NCBI GenBank assembly: GCA_946183755.1
Contig: CAMHCZ010000051.1
Location: forward strand, 1 to 11,003
Direction of reading: 5' to 3'
DNA length: 11,003 nt
From: an uncultured bacterium
GTDB taxonomy: Bacteria; Bacteroidota; Bacteroidia; Bacteroidales; Paludibacteraceae
A program made the position numbers and the translations under genes. Positions 1 through 6,907 of this stretch are shown one piece after another; the first letter of the stretch is position 1; each line of letters opens with the position of its first letter. Below the pieces are notes generated by a model, which saw only the letters and a list, made by a program, of their open reading frames with translations, was not told where the DNA came from and made no database searches.

Positions 1-1074
1 AACAGCCGTGGAAACAATCCGTTTGACACGTTCCGTCCTGCTGATGTTGACCCTCAGTTGAACTTTGATTTGAACTTCGACGAGTTCTTGCCTGGGCAGA
101 GCAATCAGCTTGCCCGTTCGGCAGGTCTGAGCATAGCCAAGAATCCTGGAAAGACTTTCAATCCGATGTTCATATACGGACCGTCTGGAGTGGGAAAGAC
201 ACATCTTGCAAACGCTATAGGTGTGGCGGCTAAAGCCAACAATCCGTCATTGCGTGTTCTGTATGTGTCGTCAAATACATTCCAGCTCCAGTTTACAAAT
301 GCCGTAAGACAGTCGTCGGTGAATGACTTCATAAACTTCTACCAGACTATAGACTTGCTCATCATTGACGATGTGCAGCAGATAATAGGCAAGAAGTCCA
401 CCCAAAACACATTCTTCAATATCTTCAACCATCTGCATCAGATGCACAAGCAGATAGTCTTGACATCTGACAGAATGCCGACACAGTTCAACGATATTGA
501 GGAAAGGTTGCTCACGCGTTTCAAGTGGGGACTTGTGGCTGAGTTGGAGAGACCTGACGCGCAGCTCAGAAGAGACATTCTCAAGCATAAAATCTACAAG
601 GACGGAATACACATGTCCGAAGAGGTGGTTGACTACATAGCCGAGAATGTGTCGGATAATGTGCGTGACCTTGAAGGCGCCATCGTGTCTATTCTTGCTC
701 AATCGACATTCAGAAACGTCCCTGTGGATTTGAGCCTGGCTGACAAGGTTGTGTCTAATCTGGTGACAGTGCGTCCTATGACCATAACTCTGGAGCAGAT
801 ACGTTCTACTGTGTGCGAATACTTCAACATAGACGAGAAGGATATTCAGACCAACAGCCGCAAGAAAGAAATAGTAATAGCAAGGCAGATAGCGATGTAT
901 CTGTCCAAGCAATACACAAATAATTCCCTCAACGCGATTGGCAATGCGATCGGCAAGCGAAATCATGCGACAGTCTCTCACGCTTTGCAGGCTGTGAAAA
1001 ACCAGCTCGAGACCGACCGTGACTTCAAGGCCGCTTTCAATGCCATTGAGACAAAACTCAGAAATAGAAAATGA
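1..1074 (+). CDS. dnaA: Chromosomal replication initiator protein DnaA (5' end outside window)
   Basis: AAA+ ATPase that binds DnaA boxes at oriC and opens the origin. The reading frame is open from base 1, so the gene starts upstream; the missing part is domain I and most of the linker. Counting codons from base 1, domain III starts near codon 20 and shows Walker A GPSGVGKT (60-67), Walker B LLIIDD (119-124), sensor 1 VLTSDR (153-158), the arginine-finger segment LLTRFKWG (Arg 173) and sensor 2 NVRDLEGA (Arg 222). Domain IV ends in the DNA-binding signature GKRNHATVSHA (318-328). This signature reads N-H-A-T where E. coli has D-H-T-T, which I take to be usual in Bacteroidota. A TTG at 58 would be the first possible start in the window but lies after the conserved linker segment NPFDTF, so it is not the true start. 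The stop overlaps the next ATG by 4 bases (ATGA). No origin or DnaA-box cluster is visible here. Confidence 0.97.
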   Translation, partial: NSRGNNPFDTFRPADVDPQLNFDLNFDEFLPGQSNQLARSAGLSIAKNPGKTFNPMFIYGPSGVGKTHLANAIGVAAKANNPSLRVLYVSSNTFQLQFTNAVRQSSVNDFINFYQTIDLLIIDDVQQIIGKKSTQNTFFNIFNHLHQMHKQIVLTSDRMPTQFNDIEERLLTRFKWGLVAELERPDAQLRRDILKHKIYKDGIHMSEEVVDYIAENVSDNVRDLEGAIVSILAQSTFRNVPVDLSLADKVVSNLVTVRPMTITLEQIRSTVCEYFNIDEKDIQTNSRKKEIVIARQIAMYLSKQYTNNSLNAIGNAIGKRNHATVSHALQAVKNQLETDRDFKAAFNAIETKLRNRK

Positions 1075-1631
1075 TTTACAGATTTATAGTTCTTTCCGAC
1101 GAGGTAGAAGATTTCGTACGCGAAATCTCTATCGATGCCGACTCCACATTCCTCCAGCTTAATGACGCTATACTGGATTCTGTCGGCTATTCACACGACC
1201 AGATGACTTCCATTTTTGTGACAAACGAGAATTGGGAGAAGAAGGCTGAGTTCACGCTTATGGACATGGGTTCGGACTTCGATGACGATTCGTATGTAAT
1301 GAGCGAGTCTGTGCTGCGCGACCAGAATTTCGACAAAGGTCAGCGCCTGCTCTTTGAGTACGACAACATAAGCGGACGTGTGTTCTTCCTTGAACTCAAG
1401 GAAATCGTATTGGGCAAGAACCTCGACAAGCCAGAGTGCACATATTCCGAGGGCGACGCACCAGCGCAGCTCATGGATATTGACGACTTTGACTCCAAGG
1501 TTGTAAAGGGCGGTGCGGCTAAGACGGACGACTTTATAGACGATGCTTTCGCGGGCGGCGAGGAAGGCTTCAACGACGACGAACTTGATGACGAGTCTTT
1601 CTCGTACGGCGATTTCTCAGAAGAGATGTAA
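1071..1631 (+). CDS. pRiA4b ORF-3-like (IS1096 TnpR-like) domain protein with acidic tail
   Basis: A 186-residue protein of unknown function. Residues 1-135 look like the plasmid pRiA4b ORF-3 family: an N-terminal strand beginning MIYRFIVLSD, a helix FLQLNDAILDSVGY (27-40), the core strand LLFEYDN (93-99) and a late PECTYSEGDAP segment (121-131) resembling the family's P-C-x-G-E-G-x-x-P pattern. From about residue 136 to the end the protein is dominated by Asp and Glu with Gly and Ser, probably a disordered acidic tail. No signal peptide or membrane segment is seen, so it should be cytoplasmic. The ATG overlaps the dnaA stop (ATGA), which suggests translational coupling to dnaA, and a terminator follows the stop. 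From memory, proteins of this family sit next to miaA in other Bacteroidales, as here. The family was named from a plasmid ORF; nothing here indicates a recombinase or mobile element. Family assignment is fairly sure, role unknown. Confidence 0.8.
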   Translation: MIYRFIVLSDEVEDFVREISIDADSTFLQLNDAILDSVGYSHDQMTSIFVTNENWEKKAEFTLMDMGSDFDDDSYVMSESVLRDQNFDKGQRLLFEYDNISGRVFFLELKEIVLGKNLDKPECTYSEGDAPAQLMDIDDFDSKVVKGGAAKTDDFIDDAFAGGEEGFNDDELDDESFSYGDFSEEM

Positions 1632-1654
1632 CGAGCATTTGCTTATAATATGAC

Positions 1655-1683
1655 AGCCCAGCTTTTTCAGGTTGGGCTTTTTT
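1655..1683 (+). terminator. Rho-independent terminator after the dnaA operon
   Basis: AGCCCAGC (1655-1662) pairs with GTTGGGCT (1671-1678), eight pairs including one G-U, around an 8-base loop, followed by a run of six T (1678-1683). It lies 23 bases after the stop of the pRiA4b-like gene. It should end transcription of the dnaA unit just before miaA. Confidence 0.8.
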
Positions 1684-1685
1684 AT

Positions 1686-1693
1686 TAAATTTG
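1686..1693 (+). promoter_or_regulatory. Candidate Bacteroidota -7 box for miaA
   Basis: TAAATTTG matches the Bacteroidota -7 consensus TAnnTTTG exactly. The -33 element (TTTG) is poor: only a T-run in the terminator loop (1663-1667) lies at the expected distance. Only five bases separate the box from the miaA ATG at 1699, so the transcript would have almost no leader. The AT-rich context makes a chance match possible. Confidence 0.45.
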
Positions 1694-1698
1694 TATTT

Positions 1699-2607
1699 AT
1701 GAGTAACAAGCTGGTTGTCATAGTCGGACCGACTGGAGTGGGCAAGACGGCCGCTGCCATAGCGGTGGCCAAGCATCTTGGCTGTTCTGTGGTCTCGGCG
1801 GACTCACGCCAGATGTTTCGCGAGATGGCGATAGGCACGGCGGTTCCGACGGTTCAGGAGATGGACGGTGTTCCTCACTATTTCATTCAGGATCGCAGCG
1901 TCGCCGATTATTACTCGGCTGGCAAGTATGAGCTTGATGCTCTGGCGTTGCTCGACAGTCTGTTTGGACAGTCACCTATGCAGGTGCTTGCGGGCGGCTC
2001 AATGATGTATGTAGATGCGGTGTTGCGCGGTTTCGATGATATCCCGAGAATATCCGCTGAGACGAGGCAAAGGGTTCTTGACATGCTTGAGAAGGGCGGT
2101 CTGGAGGCTCTTGTGGACGAACTTGGGCGTGTGGATCCAGGTTCGTTGGAGAGATTGGACCTTAGGAACAGGCAGAGAGTGGTGCATGCTCTGGAAGTGA
2201 CATTGCAGGGAAATGTGCCTTATTCTGAACTTCTTGGAAAAAAAGTTGCCAAAAGGAACTTTGAATTCATAAAGATAGGGTTAAATTTGCCACGCGATAT
2301 TTTATATCAGCGAATCAATGCCCGTGTGGACTCGATGATGGACGCCGGGCTGCTGGAAGAGGCGCGTTTGTTGTTGCCGATGAGGCATCTGAATGCCTTG
2401 AACACAGTGGGTTACAAGGAACTGTTCAATTACTTTGACGGGTTGTGGACACTGGATTTCGCTGTCAGCATGATAAAGCAGGACACCAGACGCTATGCCA
2501 AGAGGCAGCTGACGTGGTTCAAGTCGGATGAATCGGTGGAGTGGTTTGCTCCAGACGATATTTCTGGCATTTTGTCATGCGTTGATAAATTTATTGAGAA
2601 GAATTGA
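1699..2607 (+). CDS. miaA: tRNA dimethylallyltransferase MiaA
   Basis: Transfers a dimethylallyl group to N6 of A37 in tRNAs reading codons that start with U, the first step of i6A/ms2i6A formation; cytoplasmic. The 302-residue product has the usual family length. Motifs: P-loop GPTGVGKT (10-17), SADSRQ (33-38) with the conserved Asp 35, AGGSMMYVDAV (98-108, matching the family GGTGLY region), NTVGYKEL (235-242) and the RRYAKRQLTWFK segment (264-275). An in-frame TTG at 1672 would add nine residues but lies inside the terminator hairpin, so I chose ATG 1699, which places the P-loop at the usual distance from the N-terminus. It leads a cluster with the LysE-type transporter (TTGA overlap) and the glycosyltransferase-like gene. 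Confidence 0.96.
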   Translation: MSNKLVVIVGPTGVGKTAAAIAVAKHLGCSVVSADSRQMFREMAIGTAVPTVQEMDGVPHYFIQDRSVADYYSAGKYELDALALLDSLFGQSPMQVLAGGSMMYVDAVLRGFDDIPRISAETRQRVLDMLEKGGLEALVDELGRVDPGSLERLDLRNRQRVVHALEVTLQGNVPYSELLGKKVAKRNFEFIKIGLNLPRDILYQRINARVDSMMDAGLLEEARLLLPMRHLNALNTVGYKELFNYFDGLWTLDFAVSMIKQDTRRYAKRQLTWFKSDESVEWFAPDDISGILSCVDKFIEKN

Positions 2608-3236
2608 ATATAGTTTTAACAGGCATATTACTCGGCATATTCATCTCGATTCCGGTCGGGCCTATTGCTGTGCTTTGCATACAGCGTACACTCGACCGTG
2701 GCAAGTATCACGGATGGATTACCGGATTGGGGGCGTCGCTTTCGGATGTGTTTTATTCCACGCTTGCAGTCTTCGGACTTTCGTTCGTTGTGGATTTCAT
2801 ACAGGCGCACCAGTTCTTCATAGAAATCATCGGAGCTATAGTTATATTCATTTTCGGCTATTGCCTTTTCCGTTCCAACCCTTCGGTCAACCTGACAGCA
2901 AACCGGACGAAGAAGGAAAGCTACCTTCAGGACTTTGTGACTGCGTTTGCTATCACAGTGTCCAATCCGTTGATAATTTTCCTTTTCATTCCTCTTTTCG
3001 CACAGTTCGACTTTGTTACGGCCGATGCGTCTATCGACAAGATAGCCATAGCCATGTTCGCCGTGTTTGTAGGCGGTTCGCTGTGGTGGTTCGCTCTTAC
3101 GTCGATAGTCAATCTGTTCCGTCGCAAAATCAATGTCCGTGGTCTCGGTCTTATAAACAAGATTTCCGGAGGCGTACTTATGGGCATATCCGTATTCGGA
3201 CTTTTCGCTGCCATTTGTCATAAGTTCTTCATGTAA
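2604..3236 (+). CDS. LysE-family transporter
   Basis: A 210-residue membrane protein of the LysE/RhtB type, a family that exports amino acids and related small molecules; the substrate cannot be read from sequence. Hydrophobic stretches lie near residues 3-25, 38-62, 71-89, 111-133, 146-170 and 184-207, about six membrane spans. Family marks: SIPVGP (15-20) in the first span, GLGASLSD (41-48) and SNP (120-122). The start is TTG at 2604: the frame has a stop (TGA) at 2595-2597 and no ATG or GTG before the conserved first span, so TTG is the only good choice. It overlaps the miaA stop as TTGA, and the purine-rich GAGAAGAA just upstream may serve as ribosome binding site. A link with tRNA modification is not implied; the coupling is probably only transcriptional and translational. 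Confidence 0.87.
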   Translation: MNIVLTGILLGIFISIPVGPIAVLCIQRTLDRGKYHGWITGLGASLSDVFYSTLAVFGLSFVVDFIQAHQFFIEIIGAIVIFIFGYCLFRSNPSVNLTANRTKKESYLQDFVTAFAITVSNPLIIFLFIPLFAQFDFVTADASIDKIAIAMFAVFVGGSLWWFALTSIVNLFRRKINVRGLGLINKISGGVLMGISVFGLFAAICHKFFM

Positions 3237-3240
3237 TTGT

Positions 3241-4305
3241 ATGTCAGGGAAAAAGGGGAGCATAGCAATCATCGAATTCAGCGATTCTCATCATGAATGT
3301 ATCTATTCTCAGATATTATTTCTGAAAGAGCAGTATGATATTTACCTCATTTGCAATGAGAAATTGAGAAACTTCGTCAGCCATTTCGACAATGTTGAAG
3401 GCTTCTTCTTTCTTAGTGGCGGCGATATTCTGAGCCAAGCAAAATCAATACTTGCCGACAAGCGCATAGGCAATGTGATACTGAACACGGCTTGTGGTCG
3501 TGAGGTGCTGAAGTTCGTTTATATGTGCTTGTTCATGAATGTTCGTTTTTATGGCGTTCAGCATAATATATACAGGTTCTTGCACATCGGGTTGCAGACG
3601 TTTATAAACTTCAGGATGTCAGGGTATTTTGTTCTTGCGGATTATATTCACAGCAACATACCATCATCATTCAAGACACCAACAGTTCCTTTTTATCCGT
3701 CTTGTTTCAAACTTGAGGACTTGAGCCCGGTGATTAAGCCCGATGGCGAGCTATGGGTCGTTATTCCAGGTGGTGTCAACTTCAAACGTCGAAATTTCTT
3801 CGAACTTATAGAAGGGTTCAAAAATGAATTGCCAGCGCCTAATATTAAATTCGTGATATTGGGCAAAGTGGCAAAAGAGAACGAGGATTTCGTGACATTC
3901 GAGGCGGAATTGAGAAGATTAGGCTTGTATGACAGGTTCATGTTCTTCGAAAAGTACATACCTAACGAATTGTTTTATTCATACATTAACCAGGCTGATT
4001 TGATACTTCCTTTGATAAATACAGACGTTACAGGAAGGCATTTCAATTATACCACATATCAGGTTTCCGGCACATTCAATCTTTCGTGGGGATTCAAGCG
4101 CCCGATGCTTCTGGAGGATTATTACAAAAAACATGAACCTTTTGCGTCTTGCTCGTTTTTCTACACTAAGCACCACATGGCGGAAGCGTTGAACCGATTG
4201 GCGGCAGAACGCTCTATGCTTGATGAGAAAAGACGTAGTATTGAGAAGTGCAAGTTCCTTTCCTTTAACTTCCAGAAAGAGAGGTTCTTGTCTGTTTTTA
4301 AGTGA
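3241..4305 (+). CDS. Putative GT-B-fold glycosyltransferase
   Basis: A 354-residue protein that I can place only by fold-like pattern. The N-terminal half alternates strands and helices (IAIIEF 8-13, IYLICNE 34-40, NVILNTA 78-84, VRFYGVQHN 101-109). The C-terminal half resembles a GT-B nucleotide-sugar domain: LWVVIPGGVNFKRRN (171-185), KFVILGKV (203-210), KYIPNELFYSYINQADLILPLI (238-259) and SWGFKRPMLLED (282-293), where a small polar loop and an acidic residue often bind the donor. There is no signal peptide and no clear transmembrane span, so a cytoplasmic or membrane-peripheral enzyme building a surface polysaccharide or LPS part is plausible, but donor and acceptor are unknown. It starts 4 bases after the LysE-type gene and ends before a strong hairpin. 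The base composition (about 40% G+C in lines sampled by eye) is lower than its neighbours, hinting at a separate origin. Confidence 0.55.
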   Translation: MSGKKGSIAIIEFSDSHHECIYSQILFLKEQYDIYLICNEKLRNFVSHFDNVEGFFFLSGGDILSQAKSILADKRIGNVILNTACGREVLKFVYMCLFMNVRFYGVQHNIYRFLHIGLQTFINFRMSGYFVLADYIHSNIPSSFKTPTVPFYPSCFKLEDLSPVIKPDGELWVVIPGGVNFKRRNFFELIEGFKNELPAPNIKFVILGKVAKENEDFVTFEAELRRLGLYDRFMFFEKYIPNELFYSYINQADLILPLINTDVTGRHFNYTTYQVSGTFNLSWGFKRPMLLEDYYKKHEPFASCSFFYTKHHMAEALNRLAAERSMLDEKRRSIEKCKFLSFNFQKERFLSVFK

Positions 4306-4326
4306 CAGTGAAAGCTTTTTGAACAA

Positions 4327-4362
4327 AACAATAAAGGCTGCCTATTGGCAGCCTTTATTGTT
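4327..4362. terminator. Bidirectional hairpin terminator between convergent genes
   Basis: A perfect 16-bp inverted repeat (4327-4342 with 4347-4362) around the loop TATT. The GC core GGCTGCC/GGCAGCC is flanked by A-rich and T-rich arms, so a transcript from either strand ends in a stem followed by U-rich RNA. It lies between the stop of the glycosyltransferase-like gene (4305) and the stop of pheT (4380), and should serve both. Confidence 0.88.
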
Positions 4363-4379
4363 CACGTATATCTCTTGGA

Positions 4380-6833
4380 TTATCTCAGTTTAGCGCCGAG
4401 CTTGTCTTCGAGGGCTTTCTGTATCTTCTGCATTATAGCGTCAATCTGTGCGTCCTTCAGTGTCTTTTCCTCGTCTTTGAGTATGAATGTCGCAGCGTAT
4501 GATTTCTTGCCTGGCTCGAGGTTCTTGCCTTGGTAAACGTCGAAGAGCGTAACCGACTTCAGCAGTTTGGTCTCGCTTTGCTTTGCCACCTTTTCGATGT
4601 CGGCGAACTTCACGTCGTTGTTGACGAGCAGTGCGAGGTCTCTCTTCACTTCAGGGAACTTAGAAATCTCGGAGAACAGGACTTTGTGTCCCTTGAGCGC
4701 CTTGAGCAGCCAGTTCCAGTTGATGTCGGCGAAGAATACTTCTGTGTCAATGTCGAACGCCTTTGTGAGTTTTGCGCTCACGCTTCCGATTATGGCAATC
4801 TGTTTGCCGTTGCCGGCTTTCAGTCCGATGGCCTGGTTGAACAGCTCGCTTTCTGCGTCAACCCACTCGTATTTTGTGACGCCGGCTTTCTTCATTATGT
4901 TCTCTACATAAGCCTTGAGCTCGAAGATGCTTGTCTTCTCCTCTTTTCTAACCCATGACTGAGGGCCCTTGTTGCCGGCAATCCACAGGGCGAGGTGGTA
5001 GTCCTCGGAGTATGATGACAGCACGATGTCGTCGCGGTGGCGCTCAGGATGGTAGTAATAGCAGTTGCCGAACTCATAGAGCTTGAGGTTCAGGCTCTTG
5101 TGGTTGCGGTTTCTTGCTATACTCTCGAGTCCGCCGAAGAGCAGTGTCTGGCGCAGTACGTTCAAGTCCTGGCTCAGCGGATTCATCAGTCTCACGCAGT
5201 TCTCCTCCTTGTACTCGTTCAGCGCAGAGTAGTAAGCCGACTTTGTCAGCGAGTTGTTCATTATTTCGTAGAAACCGCATGAAGTCAGCTGGTTGGAGAT
5301 GAGGTTCTGCAGCTTGTGTGAGTTAGGGTTTGGCGAGTATGAGAGTGAGGAGTGTACGGTCGAGTCGATGTTTATCTTGTCGTAGCCGTAGATTCTCAGT
5401 ATGTCCTCCACAACGTCGGCTGGGCGTGTCACGTCCACTCTGTATGTCGGAATCTCAAGTGTCAAGCCTTCCTCGTTCTCGTTCTTTATCTCCATTTCAA
5501 GACCTTTAAGTATGGTCTTGATGTCGTTCTTGTCAATGTGCTGTCCGACGAGTTTGTCGATGTAATCGAACTTCAGTTCTACAACGGCTGGCTTTATCGG
5601 TGCAGGGTATTCGTCTATGATGTCGCAAGCGATTTTTCCGCCGGCAACTTCCTGTATGGTCAATGCGGCGAACTTCAGCACGAATATTGTGTTGTTAGGG
5701 TCGCATCCTCTTTCGTATCTGAACGACGCGTCGGTCGATAGTCCGTGTCTTCTCGCTGTTTTTCTTATGGTCACAGGGTTGAAGTATGCGCTCTCGATGA
5801 ACACGTTCTTCGTGTTTTCTGTGATTCCGGACTTCGCGCCGCCGAACACACCTGCGAGACACATAGGCTCGTTCTCGTTGCAGATGACGAGGTCCTCGGA
5901 CGATAGTTTTCTCTCCACACCGTCAAGTGTTGTGAACGGAGTTCCGTCAGCGAGCTTCTTGACGATGACGTGCTTGCCGTCTATCTTGTCGGCGTCGAAT
6001 GTGTGTATAGGCTGTCCGAGCGAGAACAGCACGTAGTTCGATGCGTCCACGACGTTGTTTATAGATCTCAGTCCTATAGACTCGATGGCTTTCTTCAACC
6101 ATTCTGGCGACTCCTTGACCTCGACTCCAGCCACTACGACGCCCGAATATCTTGGCGCGTCCTCTGTCGATTCCACGCTCACTTTTATCTGGTAGCTGTT
6201 GTCGTCCACCTTGAACGCGTCCACGTTAGGCTTGTTCAGTTTGTACTCAGGGTTGCTGAGCGCATAGCGTGCCGCGAGGTCTCTTGCGCATCCGTAGTGC
6301 GACACGGCGTCGCTTCTGTTTGGCGTGATGTCAACCTCTATCACAGCCTCGCTCTCGATGTTGTAATAATCCTTGGCGAGGGTGCCAACCTTGGTGTCGG
6401 CTGGCAGTACGATGATTCCGTCGTGGCTTGTGCCTACGCCAATCTCGTCCTCGGCGCAAAGCATTCCGTACGATTCTACGCCACGGAGCTTTGACTTCTT
6501 TATTGTGAATGACTTGTCGCCGTCATAGAGTATTGTTCCTATAGTGGCAACAACGACTTTCTGTCCTGCGGCTACGTTAGGCGCACCGCAAACTATCTGC
6601 AGAGGCTCGCCTTCGCCGATGCTGACCGTTGTCACGTGCAAGTGGTCGGAGTCCGGATGCGCCTCGCATGTGAGCACTTCGCCCACAACCAAGCCCTTCA
6701 GGCCGCCCTTGATTGTTTCTACTTCCTCTACTCCATCTACTTCAAGACCTATTGAGGTCAGATCGTCTGCTACTTCCTGCGCAGTTTTGTTTACGTTGAT
6801 GTATTTCTTGAGCCAACTGTATGATACGTTCAT
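4380..6833 (-). CDS. pheT: Phenylalanine--tRNA ligase beta subunit
   Basis: Beta chain of the (alpha-beta)2 enzyme that charges tRNA-Phe; it binds tRNA and edits mischarged Tyr-tRNA. The 817 residues match the long bacterial form. Domains in order: EMAP/Trbp111-type tRNA-binding domain (about 43-155), B3/4 editing domain (about 215-400, with INNVVDASNYVL 258-269 and GQPIHTFDADK 273-283), B5 domain (about 411-485, with PTYRVDVTRPADVVEDILR 462-480), a class II core-like inactive domain (about 495-705) and the C-terminal FDX-ACB anticodon-binding domain (about 724-817, beginning near SKFPEVKRDLALLV). The ATG at 6833 gives the normal N-terminus. No pheS lies beside it, so the alpha subunit must be encoded elsewhere; I take this to be common in Bacteroidota. 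It may also be read through from the pseudouridine synthase gene 74 bases upstream on the same strand. Confidence 0.98.
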   Translation of the reverse strand: MNVSYSWLKKYINVNKTAQEVADDLTSIGLEVDGVEEVETIKGGLKGLVVGEVLTCEAHPDSDHLHVTTVSIGEGEPLQIVCGAPNVAAGQKVVVATIGTILYDGDKSFTIKKSKLRGVESYGMLCAEDEIGVGTSHDGIIVLPADTKVGTLAKDYYNIESEAVIEVDITPNRSDAVSHYGCARDLAARYALSNPEYKLNKPNVDAFKVDDNSYQIKVSVESTEDAPRYSGVVVAGVEVKESPEWLKKAIESIGLRSINNVVDASNYVLFSLGQPIHTFDADKIDGKHVIVKKLADGTPFTTLDGVERKLSSEDLVICNENEPMCLAGVFGGAKSGITENTKNVFIESAYFNPVTIRKTARRHGLSTDASFRYERGCDPNNTIFVLKFAALTIQEVAGGKIACDIIDEYPAPIKPAVVELKFDYIDKLVGQHIDKNDIKTILKGLEMEIKNENEEGLTLEIPTYRVDVTRPADVVEDILRIYGYDKINIDSTVHSSLSYSPNPNSHKLQNLISNQLTSCGFYEIMNNSLTKSAYYSALNEYKEENCVRLMNPLSQDLNVLRQTLLFGGLESIARNRNHKSLNLKLYEFGNCYYYHPERHRDDIVLSSYSEDYHLALWIAGNKGPQSWVRKEEKTSIFELKAYVENIMKKAGVTKYEWVDAESELFNQAIGLKAGNGKQIAIIGSVSAKLTKAFDIDTEVFFADINWNWLLKALKGHKVLFSEISKFPEVKRDLALLVNNDVKFADIEKVAKQSETKLLKSVTLFDVYQGKNLEPGKKSYAATFILKDEEKTLKDAQIDAIMQKIQKALEDKLGAKLR

Positions 6834-6876
6834 AACTCTTTATATATGTTTTTTCCTTGTTTCTAATTAAAACACG

Positions 6877-6884
6877 CAAAGATA
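6877..6884 (-). promoter_or_regulatory. Bacteroidota -7 box for pheT
   Basis: On the minus strand this reads TATCTTTG followed by C, an exact match to the TAnnTTTG consensus. It lies in the 74-bp gap between the pseudouridine synthase stop (6908) and the pheT ATG (6833), giving a leader of roughly 35-40 bases. The -33 TTTG is not clear; the nearest match, TTTA at 6909-6912, is 24 bases away and slightly too far. The leader is too short for a full T-box, and no attenuator hairpin is seen. Confidence 0.6.
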
Positions 6885-6907
6885 GTTATTTATGCGCTTT
6901 TTTCCCA

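Noticed and set aside
271..981. 236-codon minus-strand frame opposite dnaA
   Set aside because: It lies wholly antisense to conserved DnaA motifs and has no recognisable domain; a shadow frame.
1..1074. Search for oriC or DnaA-box cluster near dnaA
   Set aside because: There is no intergenic space around the visible part of dnaA and no TTATCCACA-like cluster; any origin lies outside the window.
1071..1631. Transposon or plasmid remnant, suggested by the pRiA4b/IS1096 family name
   Set aside because: No inverted repeats, transposase or plasmid genes nearby; the gene is intact and embedded in a housekeeping operon.
1672..1698. Upstream TTG start for miaA giving a 311-residue protein
   Set aside because: It lies inside the terminator stem and T-run, and the added residues are not part of the MiaA family N-terminus; ATG 1699 fits better.
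2528..3223. 231-codon plus-strand frame overlapping miaA and the LysE-type gene
   Set aside because: Rich in Arg, His, Cys and Ser with no domain pattern; it is the shifted frame of the clear membrane protein gene.
6834..6907. T-box or attenuator leader controlling pheT
   Set aside because: The leader is only about 35-40 bases and shows no stem-loop or Phe-codon leader peptide.
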